DNA of 64,000 bases, taken from Linepithema humile (taxonomy: Eukaryota > Arthropoda > Insecta > Hymenoptera > Formicidae). Location of the stretch: NCBI RefSeq assembly GCF_040581485.1, contig NC_090135.1, positions 11,463,001 to 11,527,000 of the forward strand. The letters run 5' to 3'. How positions within the stretch are numbered: position 1 is the first letter of the stretch; the number at the start of each line of letters is the position of its first letter. This document shows, in pieces, positions 47,491-60,892 of this stretch. A program made the position numbers and the translations under genes. The notes under the pieces are model-generated. The model was not told the DNA's origin. It saw only the letters and a list, made by a program, of their open reading frames with translations, and made no database searches.

Positions 47491-49806
47491 TCCCTTTTCA
47501 TGGTGGTTTCCTCATAAATAAAAATAACCATCGCACCCCCGAGGGATACGTATACGCGATATCGCTTTCGTGTCTCCCCGACGCGGAAAATCAGTAAGAA
47601 TCGGCTGTTCTCTCCATTTTCATAGGTACGCCTCGATAGATTTACTTCCGATACCATTTATTCCCGGTATCGACATATATTTTATCTTTAATATTATAAA
47701 TTATAATTTATAGATGTAGTTTATACTAGCAATTGTAGTTAGAAAGTTTCTCATTTTTACCTGTTTGTATCTTTATAAAATGTAACTTGATTTTGCATTA
47801 TGTATTATGCAAAATATATTAGGTATATAAACTGATATCTCAAAATTCTTTTAAAGTTAAAAATATAAATTTATTCAATGTAATCTGATTTTCACTAATC
47901 GATAAGTCGTAAATCGATTTTTAAAACTGATTTTATATAACTTGATAAATAAACTGCAGAAAAAAGAGTTAGATCAATTCATAAAACAATATATTCTATG
48001 CAATATTTCTTCGCGGTATTTGAAAACGTAAAATCTCACGAACATCAAAATTCTCACGTTCGAGAATCGCACTACTCACGGCAATGATAATGATTAACAT
48101 TAAATAATTTTCACGCACGCATGTATAATCGACGTGTATAGTAGTAACGCAAATAGAGCGGATCGTGTTATGCGAATCGAGGAATCTCTCCTTCAAAAAA
48201 GTCTCGCCTCGTTACCGGCTTCCAACTCCAAGAGGAGAGTCCGCCAAGGCATCAATTACGAGCACGCGAACCTTCGGACAATCGTGCGCGAGAACTCTCG
48301 TCAAGTCGCGAATATTTGAAGACTTGACATAAAAAAAATTTGCAAGTGGCAGGAATAAAAAGGACTAGAGAAAGCTAAGGGAGTTAAAAAGCAGATGTGC
48401 AAGAGATGTCTAGAAGAAACCTAAAAGAAATCTGAGAAACCTGACAAAAATTCTGAGAAGCTCGAACGAGTGTGTACACACGTATATACGAACTTGCGCC
48501 TGAGATTATTGTATTTAGATTAGACACAACAGTGTTCACTTTTCATTCCGTGGCCCTTAAGCCCGAATTAGCGTCGATATCACGAAGGTAGCGTTTCACG
48601 CCAGGACCGACGCGCAAAAGGCAAGGCTTAACACCTCCCCCGTTCCAAGTACCCGCTAAGCTCGTTGGGGTGATTTGCTAAGCCCGCTAACAAATAGAAC
48701 GATAGATGGCAACGTTCCAACCCCTGGCCATCCTTGTGCCTTGCGCTCCCCGCTTCGGCTCGGTCGAATTACACGCGGATCACAGCTTCTTGAGCTCCGA
48801 TTCGACGCACTTCCCTGCGCTATTACCGAGATAAATTGCAGTCGCCGTCTCGATAAGTCAAATCCGCCGCATAGACAGCTGCTAATTTAAACATTTCTTT
48901 GTTTCTTTTCCACCGATACTTCTGACGCAAAGATAACTTTATTTTAGACACTGACCTTATATGTAAATTTTCATTTTTACTTCAATGTTCATCTGTAATA
49001 TTTGTTAATATTAAAAATAAGTTGGGCAATTTAAAATATATGTTCTTTAACATAAGGTCTTTGACATTAAAATAAATATTTTAAGGAAAGGAACAAAATT
49101 GGATTTATGAAACGAAGGTGGCATATAATATCAGTCAGAGAAGATGTAAAAGGTCAACGGAAGAAAGAAGACGCGCGAAAAAGAAAATTTACTTTGCTAT
49201 AGGGTGGAATTCCTTAAGGTATACAGAGAAAAATTACAAAATTTATTTATGTGTAAAAAGATATACCAAGAATGCAATGATACATGCGAGTGAACATTGC
49301 ATAACAATAACAGGTGAAATGCTGACAGTAAGAAAGCTTGAAAAAATATACAGGATAAAAGAAAAAGCATTAGATATATAAAACATCTAAAGAAAACAGA
49401 ATATTGATGAAGCGAGGAGAGGCGAATGAGAAAGGAGAGGGAAAAGCCGACAATTGGGGCGGTTGAGAAGAAAAAAAAAATATAACAGCGTATTACATAA
49501 AAAATCAAGGAGCAACCGACGAACGGCGTCGGTCGCAGAGCGCGTCGAGGAAGGGAAGAACGGTCGAATTTCCACCCTTGCGACAATCGAGCTCGTATAT
49601 TCCGATTAGAGGATGGCATTCACTTATAAGCCATATCATAACACTTGTCCGCGACGCGTTACGATCCCTCGGCAGGCTGCGCTCGAGGGATGCCACAGGG
49701 AGGGGGGAAAGCCGGCAAGGGGTGGTGGCTGGGTTTTCCTCTGCCGGGCTGCCTCTGGGGGACAGATTTACGGCCACCTTGGGTACTGATTCACCGGTCG
49801 TCGCTA

Positions 49807-49815
49807 CCGCCGCCG

Positions 49816-49847
<32 letters not shown>
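49807..49847 (+). repeat. (CCG)n trinucleotide repeat
   Basis: About 13 CCG units with two CCA interruptions. Confidence 0.95.
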
Positions 49848-49848
<1 letters not shown>

Positions 49849-50400
49849 GGAGGTTGCTTCTGTCCGAATGGACCTGGGCGCCACACCGGGTGCGCGCGAG
49901 CGCGAAACAACCCCGGGCGACGAGCCACATGTTCATTCGTTCGTTCGAGGGCGGTCTCGCGAGTTGTGTAATGGCCTTGCGCTTGCTGGGTTGAATTCCG
50001 AGCTTGTGATTATTACTTTATAAGCAATAAGAGCACGCCGAGATTGTATCGCTCGACGCAACCGGAATTTTGCGGTTGCGGAATCTTATTCATATATATA
50101 TACATATTTGTGTATGTTTTTCAACTATTATCTAAATTATATATGCTAATTATATCTGCTTACGTTTGTCATTTAAATTTCACATATTTTATACATTTTT
50201 ATTACACATACATTGTGTTCTTTTTTTTTTAATTTTTCCCAAAATATATAATATATCTCTCTCGGTTTCTCTCTTCATCTCTATCATTTTTTTTCTCTTG
50301 TCTCTTCCTCTCTTTCGCTCTGCCTCGTTTTTTAAAACCGGCGGGCCGCTTTCACGGCGTTCCTTTTACGGCCGAATTTGTAACTTTAAATTGACGGGCT

Positions 50401-50424
50401 CGCGCCGCGCCGCGCCGCGCCGCG
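50401..50424 (+). repeat. (CGCGC)n pentanucleotide repeat
   Basis: Nearly five perfect CGCGC units, all CpG-rich. Confidence 0.95.
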
Positions 50425-50620
50425 ATGCTTCGACGTCGGTCGCCCTTCAAGCGCGGCTCGCGCACCGTGAAATTTCGTGGTCTTTTTTATTGTCCGCTTT
50501 ACGGCGCCCGTTACGCAGGAAGAAAAAAAAGAATGCTTCCCCCGATCGCCATTAAGATGATCATTATTGGAGCTCCGCAAAATTTAGAATCGCCGAATGT
50601 CGGAAAGCACTGACCATTAA

Positions 50621-53180
50621 TTATATATTTTATCGTCTATTATCTTTTTTCTTTCATCTAAAATAATTACGTATATCCAAATTATTATATGCGAAACTAT
50701 ACAACTTTTATTATGTTTCATGTTATATAAAACGCAATCCAACATTTTATTTTATTCGGAATAAATTTTTACGGCATCGACTGTTTTCCACAGAAATCTC
50801 ATTATAAGAAAAAAGGTTAATCTTTTAACAAGCATTTTATTTTAAACACTGGTTTAAAGGAATAGCCAGAGGCTTCTGCTGAAGGATGCTGAGTCCGCAA
50901 CATGAATTGCGCGCAAAACACAGCATGCTTCCTCAAGACGTTATTTGCGCGGCGCAAATCAGCCGGTTCAATTAAAACCTCTTCGCCCACGGCCGTCAGA
51001 CACGATCTCGTAACGCACGTAACGTCTTCATTCTGCGATCGTTACGCTGACGGATAACGAACCGCGTACACAACATCCCGACAACGGCCGTACGTCCTGC
51101 CTCTTGGACCCCCGCTTCACGACCGATCCTCCTTCGATCTCGAGTTAACCGTAATTAAAGACAGTGTTGAAGAAACCGCGTACGTCCGCGGCTTCCAGCA
51201 TCTGTGAAAAGCTGGAGCGCGAAGATTATACGCAGTGTGCGTGCGGCGAGACTTTAAACAACAAACTTCTACTGATGAGATTCTATTTTCAAAGAGGGTA
51301 TTTTACGAACACGAAACGCCAAACAGAAACTTTTCCGATTTAGGGCAATATATGCAGTATAACTGTGCGCGAAATTTAATATTCTAAATTTTGCCAAAAT
51401 TGCAACATTAAAAAATATACAAACTAAAACAAAAGTTGTTGTGTGATCGCTCGAACACGCTTAAAAAATAAAAAAAAATATTTTTATTAAAAATTTTGGG
51501 CAAACGCTTGAAATATAAATTTTATTAGTTTTTGTACAGATCGACTATTGTTAGCTCTGATACACACAGTGGAGATTGTCTTTGAAACCGACTGTGACGA
51601 GAGGGAGAGAAGGAAAATGGAGCGAGTGGAAGGAACAACGAGAGATTGTGCTGTGCGCGTTGCCATAAAAGCTACTGTAGTGGTGTCGAGACGTATAACG
51701 TTTAACATTTAAGCCCTTAGAAGGTTGTAAGGTTGGCTCCCTGTAATTATCGCCGCGGCGCGGCGCCTTGAGGTCTTCATTATGGCGAGTATCCTTGTTA
51801 TTTTTCTGTACCGAAGCGTGCACGTGTATATACGCGAGTGTGCACGTTCGTTCGCCGCGAAGAGCGAGCGGAAAAAAGGGTTCACCGCGGCTTCGTAAAA
51901 GGACGGCCGGTGTGAGAAGAAGGATGTGCATTCCCATAGTATTCGCATAACCGAGGATTTTGCACTGAAGAAGGAACGAAGTATAAAACAGTGATGACAG
52001 CGCGAGTCCTTTGAACACGTTTGATTTACCGCGAAATAATTTTTATTTTCTTTCTTATGCTTCTTTTTAATTTTACAAAATTTTCGCCAAACTTTAAATA
52101 TTAAATTTACAACAAAAATAACTTACATCTTTAATTTAAAAATTTTCTAATTATAAATTTAGAGTAAAAGAATATTATAAGTTAATAAAACAAGTTTTCC
52201 TTTCTAAGGATAATTAATATTATGTTTAAAAATAATTTTCAAAAAATCTAAAAAGTAATAGGAAATGTAAGAAATCTCTTATCTCGCATTAATTGTATCA
52301 ACTTTTTTTACGCTACTAGTTAAAAGACTTTTAAAGTACTGCATTTATTTTTTCTTCTTATTTCTCATTCTATTTAATGGGTAGCGAGTAATCGTATCTT
52401 GGCAAGAAGCATTTTAAAAGTTCAGCAAGCAAATTAGTTGAAAATAGACTGCGGCAGTATCGACAATCTCGCATCTCTATATCTCTATACAGTCGCGAAA
52501 ACGCTTAAATAGCACAATAAAATCTACGATGCTGCGTAAAGCGCCGCGGAGGAAAGAGAAAAGAGAAGAAGAAAGAAGACTCAGGAAGCTGAGGCGCGAT
52601 TTCTTGCTGCCGTTTATTTTAATTTCGTATCCACGTCAGCCATTCCTTTGTTCTGTCCGAATGTGCCGCTCTTATTCCTCCTCGTCTTTTTATTCGCCTA
52701 ACGTTGCGCTCGAATTGCGCAACCATTTATTGTCGGAGATGAGAGTTGGTAATATTTGCGCACGACGAGTTTGTTTCTTACGAAAGAATAATGTATACGT
52801 GTGTAAAAAGCGTCAAAAAAAAGATTTTTAACTTTTATTTATCACAGTATATTAAATCTGATTATCACACATTTATTTACGAGATGTTTAGTATATGACG
52901 GAATGAAAATTTTATGTTATTTTGCAAAGAAGAATTAGTTTACAAACTGATTTTCTTTAATTTCTTCTAACGCGGTAGTAGAAGAAAATTAAATTTTATC
53001 ACACCTATGTATGTCTTCACTCAAAGAACCTAAATATTGACGATACATTTCGTTCTGTGGACAAAAATATTCAACGTTCATAAATTTGTGATATTAAGGA
53101 CGACCGATTAAGCGCAATTAGTCGAAGGTACGCAATTAGTAACCGACAGTAATATCAATTCGAGTATATGTCTCACTCAG
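50621..53180. other. AT-rich DNA with GC-rich blocks
   Basis: GC-rich blocks at 50.93-51.25, 51.57-52.0 and 52.53-52.78 kb. A 155-codon minus frame at 51,551-52,018 begins at GTG rather than ATG and is not supported. The 3' end of this stretch is the polypyrimidine tract of the exon at 53,181. Confidence 0.45.
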
Positions 53181-53418
53181 GCGCGAGCCGCAGCACCATG
53201 ATGAAGACAAAGTCGATTCTCAGTCGGTGGAGATGAAAGCGTCGCGTTCCGGGGCGTCCGACACCTTGTTAAACGAGTCGAGGCACGGCACCCCTCGGAG
53301 AAAACGACTATTTGTTAGGGCTTCCATCATGGGCACGATGATATCGTCACCCCGTGGATCTTCCTTAACTCCAAAAGAATCGATCAAATCAAGTCGTAGA
53401 TTGATCAATTTATGTTAG
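53181..53418 (+). CDS. Probable terminal coding exon, unidentified gene
   Basis: Acceptor TATATGTCTCACTCAG, then one split-codon base and 78 codons to TAG with no stop. It starts REPQHHDEDKVDSQSVEMKA and ends SSLTPKESIKSSRRLINLC. The tail is acidic first, then basic (RHGTPRRKRLFVRASIM) and serine-rich with basophilic-kinase-type sites, like the cytoplasmic tail of a channel, receptor or scaffold; no family recognised. An AATAAA lies at 53,785. The minus strand is also open for 62 codons (53,220-53,408), but without a comparable splice site. The preceding exon must end with two bases of a codon; I could not find it. Confidence 0.4.
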
Positions 53419-56400
53419 AAACTTGCAGCCGCAAGATTTAAAGTTATTATATTATTTCACAAATATCTATTTTCTAAATCTTGTAGATTTCCACTTATTT
53501 AATGAACTCTTAAATTTATTTAAAATCTGTTTTGCTGAGACTGTTTTGTAAAGTATTTATATACACGTATGTTGCTTTAGTATAAATTAATTTGTCTGAT
53601 ATTAGAACAGAATTTTATATGCAATATTCCTTTTTACTTCTCAAAGTTTTAATTATTACGTTTCCCTAAAAATTGATGCATAAAGTCTGTTCAGTTCACG
53701 ATTCAGTTGTGTTAATTCTTTATTAAAATTTTGTTCATTTAATATCAATTTAATATAAACAATTCGAAAGCAATATGAAAAATTAATAAAGCAACAAAAC
53801 AGATTAAAATGTTATACTGATATAACTTGTGCATACATGAACAATAGTACGCTCAAATCACAACTCGAATGGAAGCAAATTTTTCAAGGCATCCCCTATC
53901 ACAGCATTCGAAGGATCTAGCAGCGCAAGAGGAATTCGAATGCTCTCGGTGTTGCCATGGCAATTAATTACCTTCATCCCTCCTAGGCCGTAGGTGTGAT
54001 TATAACGGGTGTGCCAGAGGAAGGTATCGGGAATTCTCCCGCTCTGCGCAACTCGCAATAAATACGATAATTACGTAGAGACTATCGCTCGATGCAAATA
54101 CCTCATTTCGTGGCAGTAAGTTTGACGTATATCTAAATTTATTCCCAAAATAAATCCAGTTCCCATATAATGTACAGTTTTATTTTATTTTTTATTTGTG
54201 TCATTTCTCTAAATGTATAATTTTGCACCTGCAGATTTATGTTATTACTTTATCAAGATGTATAACATACTCATAAATATGACAAAAATTCAAATATTTT
54301 ATCTTTAATGCAATTTTTACATATTTGTATAAAAGAAGAATTAACTATATAGTAATAAAAGAGTAAATATAAATTTTGAATTTTTTTAAAAACTACAAAT
54401 CCAAGAAATAAAAAATATGAATATATCATATATTAATTATACATATTGATTCACCGAATTCATTTATATGCCAAATTTAGAATCAAAAATAACATTTAAC
54501 AATTGCAGAAACAAAGTGTATTGTATTTTATGCAAAAACAAAAAGAAATAAATTGATTAAAAGTGTGTGTGAAAGACATAAATGTATTCTGCAAGTTAAG
54601 TAAGAAAATAATTTATCATAAAAAAAAGAAATTACGAAATGCAGAAACAAAGGAGATGTAAGCTTGGTTGCGTAATGTCAACAAATTCGGAATAATCCAC
54701 AACTGTATATGACTAGGGCTCAGACCAGGGATTAGTCCAGAGTTGGAAGAACTATTTCCTTGGTCGACTGCGATAGCTCTGGCAAACCGAAAATTAGGTA
54801 AGAGAAAGGGACAGAAGCGAAAATGGTAAGAGGGATAGTTGGCGTTCTAGTTGGCCACTGCTATCAGTTGCACTATTATCCGTGCAAGTGTGTTCTTCTT
54901 ACAAGAATAAATTGCCATTTAAGTTCAATTAAAGAATTAAACTAACTGGTATAATATTGAAAACTGAACAACGCCGATAGTTTGGAAACTTTGATAAATC
55001 TATAAGTTTAATTTAATTATGATAGAGTTATTTGATCGAACAACTTAACCGAAGCTTTTTTCTTCACATGCGAAAGAGCTTTACTAAATTTCCACTCAAT
55101 TGATACGTAAAATTTCAATGCGCTGAGCAATAAAAATCAGTGTCACGCGAATTAAAAAAATCGATAACGGATAACAGATCGGTACGCATGCATCGATACG
55201 AGGCTTATCGCGCAAAATGCGTATAATTAGAAAAGAGAAAAAGAGAAATGAGTTAACTTTTTTTTAACATACAAACTATGTAAGCTGAGATGCTTTTGTC
55301 GTTGCGCTCGCACACGGGATCACGCGCGGAATCATAGGGCTCATATATCTATCCATTTCACATCGTCCATTCTGACAATCTACTGTCAATGATATCGCAA
55401 GATGAAAGGGTGGAAAACCTCTGCTTGACATGCGCGATATTTAGCTGCGTTTCTCTCGCGATCAACTCAGCGCGGCCGTTCACGTAGTTACGACGCGACG
55501 TAAAATCATAATCCAATTTGTTCGAGGAGGCCGCGATGGATGCGGCTAGGTCAATGAAGCCATTGCACCTCCGGCCGGACCGAACGTTTAATCATCATAA
55601 ATTTCGCGAGAAACCGCAAACCGGCTTTCCCCCGCAGTGCGAGAATGGACGTCGTACATGCCGCAGCCACCTGCGAGAATCTCGACACTTGCGGGTCTTA
55701 AGATCCAAAAGCTAGAACAGATTCTTTCGTGCGTGCAACCTGTCATCTATGTCATCGTTGTTTAAGCCGAGAAAATAAGGAACATCAGCATTTAATAAAT
55801 TATATGTTTTTAGATAGCAAAAACATGTTTTTGCATTAAAAGCAATTTTATCAATTTTTGTATTTGTAATGTACAATATAAAAAAATATACAAACTATTC
55901 TACAATCTTAATTTTAATAACAGATTTTCTAAATAATTTCAAAAATTTTTATTTTCAACTTTAAATATCTTTGTAAATAAATTTTAAGTTAAAACTCTTT
56001 CTATTAAAAGCTACTTAAAATTGCAGTTCTGTGTTGTCTATTTATCCTTCTGAAGATAACAATTAATTTATAAAAAACGCTTTTTTTACAAATGCTTGTA
56101 ACTTGAAAATTATTATTGTCTTAATATTTTAGCGAAAGAAAAATCGATTATAAATTCATTAAAGAATCTATTCATTAAAATTAAGAGATTGCGAGTTGTT
56201 CAATACATTCATATATAAAATTTTGATGTTCCGGATCGATTATTGATAAGGAAAGATATCAGTATATTAAGAATAAAATATTAATTTGTATATGTAAAGA
56301 CTTCCAATTGTGTGTGTGTGTGTGTGTGTGTGTGTTCTGAGTTCTTTATTCTTTTTCTTCGTTATTTTTTATCGTGTCTTTGATTTAACTCGTCGCGATT

Positions 56401-58452
56401 TTATCAGATGCATATCATCCATTTGCCTATTACGAATGTAAGAGCTCATTGACTTTATTGGAACGCGTTCTCCGAAGCGTTTCGCCATCGCCGTCGCGGT
56501 GTCATAAATTTCGCAGACTGCGACGAATTATTTGCGGCGGCGCGTTTCGCGGGACAATTTCTCGAAAGCGTGGCTCGCGAGGGATTGGACCCCGGTATCA
56601 ATCTAAATTACAAATTCCATCGAACAATGGCGCGAGCGGAGGGAGGACCTCCGGCCGTTAATGCGAACGGCTCGAGAGGGAGATTGCTCTCGCTGGCCGA
56701 GTGTGGAGCGCATTAACTTAATTTATTTGCCCTTTATTCGGCCGTCAGCCGCGCCGCCAGACGCGACCAGCGACGCCACTTAACACCAGAACTATTCAGA
56801 AGAAAAGTTATTTACGAGTAGTGAATTGTGTAGAACATAAAGTTCAAAGGTGTTAATTATCATTGATTGAAATATTTATATGAAAATATAAATATATATT
56901 AAAGTTCTAAATAATCATTTTAATTCTATTGTATATAAAAACTGATTATTACTTATATCTACACTTACTTTAACACTAAAAATTACTTTACTCATTTGTA
57001 GTAATTATTTGAAAGAACGACAAATAAAATTATGTTTGATACATCATTAAAGATTGATATTGTAAAATACTTTGTAAAGTTTTAGAGAAGAAAATTTTGT
57101 TTCTGTAATATGTGGTGTAGTTTTAAGGCTTGAAATCATTTTAAAATAGAGCAGCATTGATCATTATCGAACAACTCTAGATCCTTTTCTAGGATCAGAA
57201 AGGATCAGAAAAGTTTGCCTATATATTTAATTCTCAAAAGCACAGTCGATAATACAATAAGTTCAACGCAGGACAAAGTTTAGGGCAACCGCGATAGACC
57301 CTTAAGCACAGAGTGCCTTCCAGCTCGTATTAAGTTTTCGGGGGGATGTAAAGCACGGTCGTAACAAGGGGTGCTGTTCCTATGATTTCGGGACAAAACC
57401 ACTAACACCAGCGACAGTCGAGTCGCGTCCATGAAACGGGGTGGTTTCAAACACTCTCTCTATTGCATCTCTCCGACAAAAATTATATTTGGATTACAAG
57501 CATTATCGCCCCACGGAATAAACTTGACTTTTATAGCAGCGAGATCGTTAAGGTTTGCTCTTCGCCAGTCTACACGACGTTTATTCAATTGGAAATTAAG
57601 CCAATGATTGTTAAAAATGTTTATAAATAACATTATATTTTAATTTTTTCGTAAAACTCTATTTTTCATTATTTATCTACAATTTTGCATATTATATTTT
57701 TAATCTCTCACTATAATTGATAATTTATCCATGTAAAATAAAAACAGAAATTATATATTTAAAAAATTTTTATTTTTTACTTTTAATTTTATATTTAAAA
57801 AATAATGTTTTCAATTATGCTATTAAAGATGTATATACTTTTATAAGCTTTTGCAGAGTTTTAACGTAAAATATCAAATTAAAGTTTTATTTTGCAGTGT
57901 TGCATATAGATCTTTCCTAAATTTTTTTTATATAATTGAAGAAGTAAATAAAAATATTAATAGAAAATAAAAATTTGACTTTAATTCTTAATTACTTATA
58001 GATCCTCCTAGAGATGCGTCGATGGAAATAATTCTGTGAAATCTATGCTGATGGCATCGCGTTCACTTAACACCGAACGTCGATTATGTTCGCGATTTCC
58101 ATCCTTCGCGCGAATTCATTTCCCTATTATTTCGCGACGTCGCCCAGGTGATATATGAATTGTTTGGTACGAGAACGCACGCGCAAATTGTCCTAAATAT
58201 CCATCGAGCCTCTTGGGGTGTTGAAGCGAGTCGCGTGCCGGGCATCCATCATCCCTTTAAAAGGGCCGCCAAAGGGAGGGAAAGCCGGTTCGCTAAACGT
58301 TGTCAAAACGTTGACGAAGTCACGTGCGAGGTCGAAGAAACGTTAGTTGATCGACGAGCACGCCTTCGGAAATTTTGTTCCGCGATTAGTCTTCAAGGAT
58401 GCATTGTACTCCTCCAAAATTTCCGTTCGAGAACCGAGGTGCATTACAAAAA
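53419..58452. other. AT-rich stretch, possible 3' UTR then non-genic
   Basis: The first ~370 bp would be 3' UTR of the 53,181 exon. GC-rich blocks follow at 53.86-54.06, 54.7-54.86, 55.43-55.70, 56.42-56.78, 57.28-57.5 and 58.0-58.4 kb, with no supported exon. Confidence 0.4.
56309..56335 (+). repeat. (TG)13 microsatellite
   Basis: 27 bp of alternating TG. Confidence 0.96.
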
Positions 58453-58960
58453 TTTAACTGTGACAGTTATACAGCATTATTCATATTTTCTGCAATTTAA
58501 AACAAGAAATAACGCTAAGAAATACAGTTTCTTGGATGTAATGTAAATTATTGAAAAGAAATAATTGAATTAAAATTAATATCTTTAATTATTTTTTTCA
58601 TTCTGTGTTCAGAAAAGAGCTGAAAGACAAAGTTCAATCTCTCGAGTCTGAAAGATTCCACTTTATTAAGATTTAAATAAAATGGCATTTAGCTATTTAT
58701 ATACATAATTTACATAAATAAATTATAAATTAGATTTGTCGAGAAATGGCAAAATGTGATAAAATATAATCATGAAAAATGTAAGATATTTAAATTATAC
58801 ATAATATAGCTAATCAAAAATAATTAAAGATATTAATTTTAATTCAATCATTTTTTTTTTCAATAATTCACATTATACACGAGAAACTGTATTCCTTAGC
58901 GTTATTTCCTATGTTTTAAATTGCAGAAAATATAACTGTTGTATAATTGTCACAGTTAAA
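58453..58960. mobile_element. Long inverted repeat, about 140-bp arms
   Basis: The left arm (58,453-58,597) and right arm (58,816-58,960) are reverse complements at roughly 85% identity, around a 0.2-kb AT-rich spacer. Shared blocks include TCTGCAATTTAAAACA, GAAATAACGCTAAG and TTGAATTAAAATTAATATCT. Both ends are TTTAACTGTGAC. No transposase. It could be a fold-back element or a source of long hairpin RNA. A 132-codon plus frame overlaps the left arm and is probably spurious. Confidence 0.7.
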
Positions 58961-60858
58961 GAAATAGTTATTTCATAATTTACACACTAGTATTCAGTGG
59001 AAGTCGATAAATCGAGTGGGAAATAAATCGTAAATCTTAAAATAACCACGTTGTTCCACAATCTGACCAATTTACTCACAATCAGAAATAACAAAAAGTA
59101 GGATTTAATTCAGGTGATTCCGGGATTGTCTGAGGGTCGAAGCACGCTATTTCTCTCTCATTCCTCTCTCCTTCTCTCCGTTCTCCCTCTCTCTTCTCCC
59201 ATTCTTTCGTTCGGCACGTTGGCAGTGATTTAAAATGATACGCGCTGCAGGTTGGCGTGGCTCGACGCTGGAGTTATCCCAAGAGTGCAGTACCTCACAG
59301 CCGGCCGCCTCTGGTTTCATGCGACGCGATTAAAAAGCTTCCGCTTCGGGCGCTGCGGACGGAGCTTTGCAAATTTATCAGCCGACGAAGCAGGTTCCGA
59401 AAACGATCGTTCCGCCCGTTCCGAATTATTCCTGAACGATCGTAGAAAGCATGTGTCTCACGCCCGGACAGCTGCATTAATGATTCTCAAGATCGACCTC
59501 ACTTCCTTTGATAGCGGCGTCTTAAAGTCTGTCACGGTCGCCGGCCAGTTGCATGCTTTAGTATCTCCCTTTCATCCCCCTCCCCTGCCCCCTTCGTCTC
59601 GCCGCCGGTTCGTTCGCCGCTCCCTCGGCGAGGGATATTAATTATGCCGGGCGATAATGACCGCGCGCGAGCAACGAATCCATTAATTGGCCGGCAGATA
59701 GCCGTTTGCTGCTTCCTAGTGCGAGGGACAAGTGTGTCGATTGATAGGACGGAAATAGATCGCGGCGGAACTTTAAATCGGAACGAGCGAATTCACGACT
59801 TTCCACGCGAGTGATTTATGTTTCCTCCTAGATCAGAGAGTCGCGGCCTAGTTCGCTTCGCCGGAGTGACGCCGCCGATAATCGATATCGGTCTGTAATT
59901 TTCCAACGGACTGCTGAAAAACCGCCGACAGGAAGTGGATCTCTTGACGTCCGGAATTTCTCCCGAGCAAATTGTCTCGACGTCTAATCATCTAAGAGAC
60001 ATAGAATTTGAAAAGAAAGCACGCAGGGAAATGAGAGATACGCATATGTATAATTGCAATGAGATCAATTTGGATTTTCATGTAAAAAATGAGTCGTGGC
60101 AATAATTATGTTTGACAAATGTAATAAAATTGTACTTCTCGCGAATTGGCTTTACGGAAACGGATCTGATTTGTCCGATGTATAAATTACGCGTATCAAT
60201 CACACGCAATGATTATGCGACAGTTTCGTAACTGTTCGTGCATCCGTAGATTGCAAAAGATTGTGAAGAAATAATTAATGAAGAAATAATCTTTGATTGC
60301 AGAAACTGGAGGAATAATTAATAATACGCTAGCATACATACTTTCTATGATTAAAAAATAACTGCAGTGGATCTAAAAACAATTCGAATCGCAGACGTTT
60401 ATTAATCACACGTGTGTGCTTGTAATACAAGCCATCTCATTTCGATTTGCCATATTCTTCCACGCTTTTGCAGTATTTTGTTATTTTCGGTCGATGAAAT
60501 AAAACAAGAGTTTGGCGCAGTCGGGTTACTCTGCTAAAGAGAGAGAAAGGAAAAAGGAGGCGGAATTTACAAGATAGGGCGGAGGGTGATAAAGAGGATG
60601 TCGGGCGGGAGAGGAAGGGATGGGAAGAGAGAGAGACAGATCAGATAGAGTGGCGTACGGTGTTGTAACGGGATCGCGAAAAGAGCAACAAATCCAGTGG
60701 CTTTATCGGCCATCGCTGGTGTAATCCTATAGGTGCTTAGCGTAAAATCCCATAATCGATAGTTTGCTTAACCCGATGCCACGTGGCGCCGCGTGCAGGC
60801 CTCCATTAGAGCGGACCTCGCGTACACCTTTAACGCAAACTGTGCACACGTCCACGCT

Positions 60859-60892
60859 GAGAGAGAGAAAGCGAGAGAGAGAGAGAGAGAGA
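60859..60892 (+). repeat. GA-rich microsatellite
   Basis: About 34 bp of GA with short interruptions. Confidence 0.95.

Larger units (their letters stand above)
45868..49500. other. AT-rich DNA with CpG islands
   Basis: Islands at 46.68-46.93, 47.33-47.62 and 48.53-48.87 kb. Perfect palindromes at 46,097-46,115 and 47,161-47,185; GGC run at 47,471. No supported exon. Confidence 0.45.
49501..50620. promoter_or_regulatory. GC-rich island pair with CCG and CGCGC repeats
   Basis: Two GC-rich blocks (49.50-50.00 and 50.33-50.60 kb) split by AT-rich DNA. Frames through the CCG tract give poly-Pro, poly-Ala or poly-Arg on either strand, so they are not evidence of a gene. It may be a promoter or 5' UTR. 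Confidence 0.3.

Noticed and set aside
49505..49994. Frames of 108-143 codons on both strands with poly-Pro or poly-Ala
   Set aside because: They are products of the CCG repeat and open simultaneously on both strands.
51551..52018. 155-codon minus-strand frame with a signal-peptide-like start
   Set aside because: It begins at GTG; the first ATG removes the hydrophobic start, and the rest has no domain and sits in a CpG-rich block.
53220..53408. Minus-strand frame ending PERDAFISTD
   Set aside because: It looks protein-like, but lacks a convincing splice site, whereas the plus strand has a strong acceptor and an open frame over the same DNA.
58148..58546. 132-codon plus frame
   Set aside because: Its 3' half is the left arm of the long inverted repeat; no domain.
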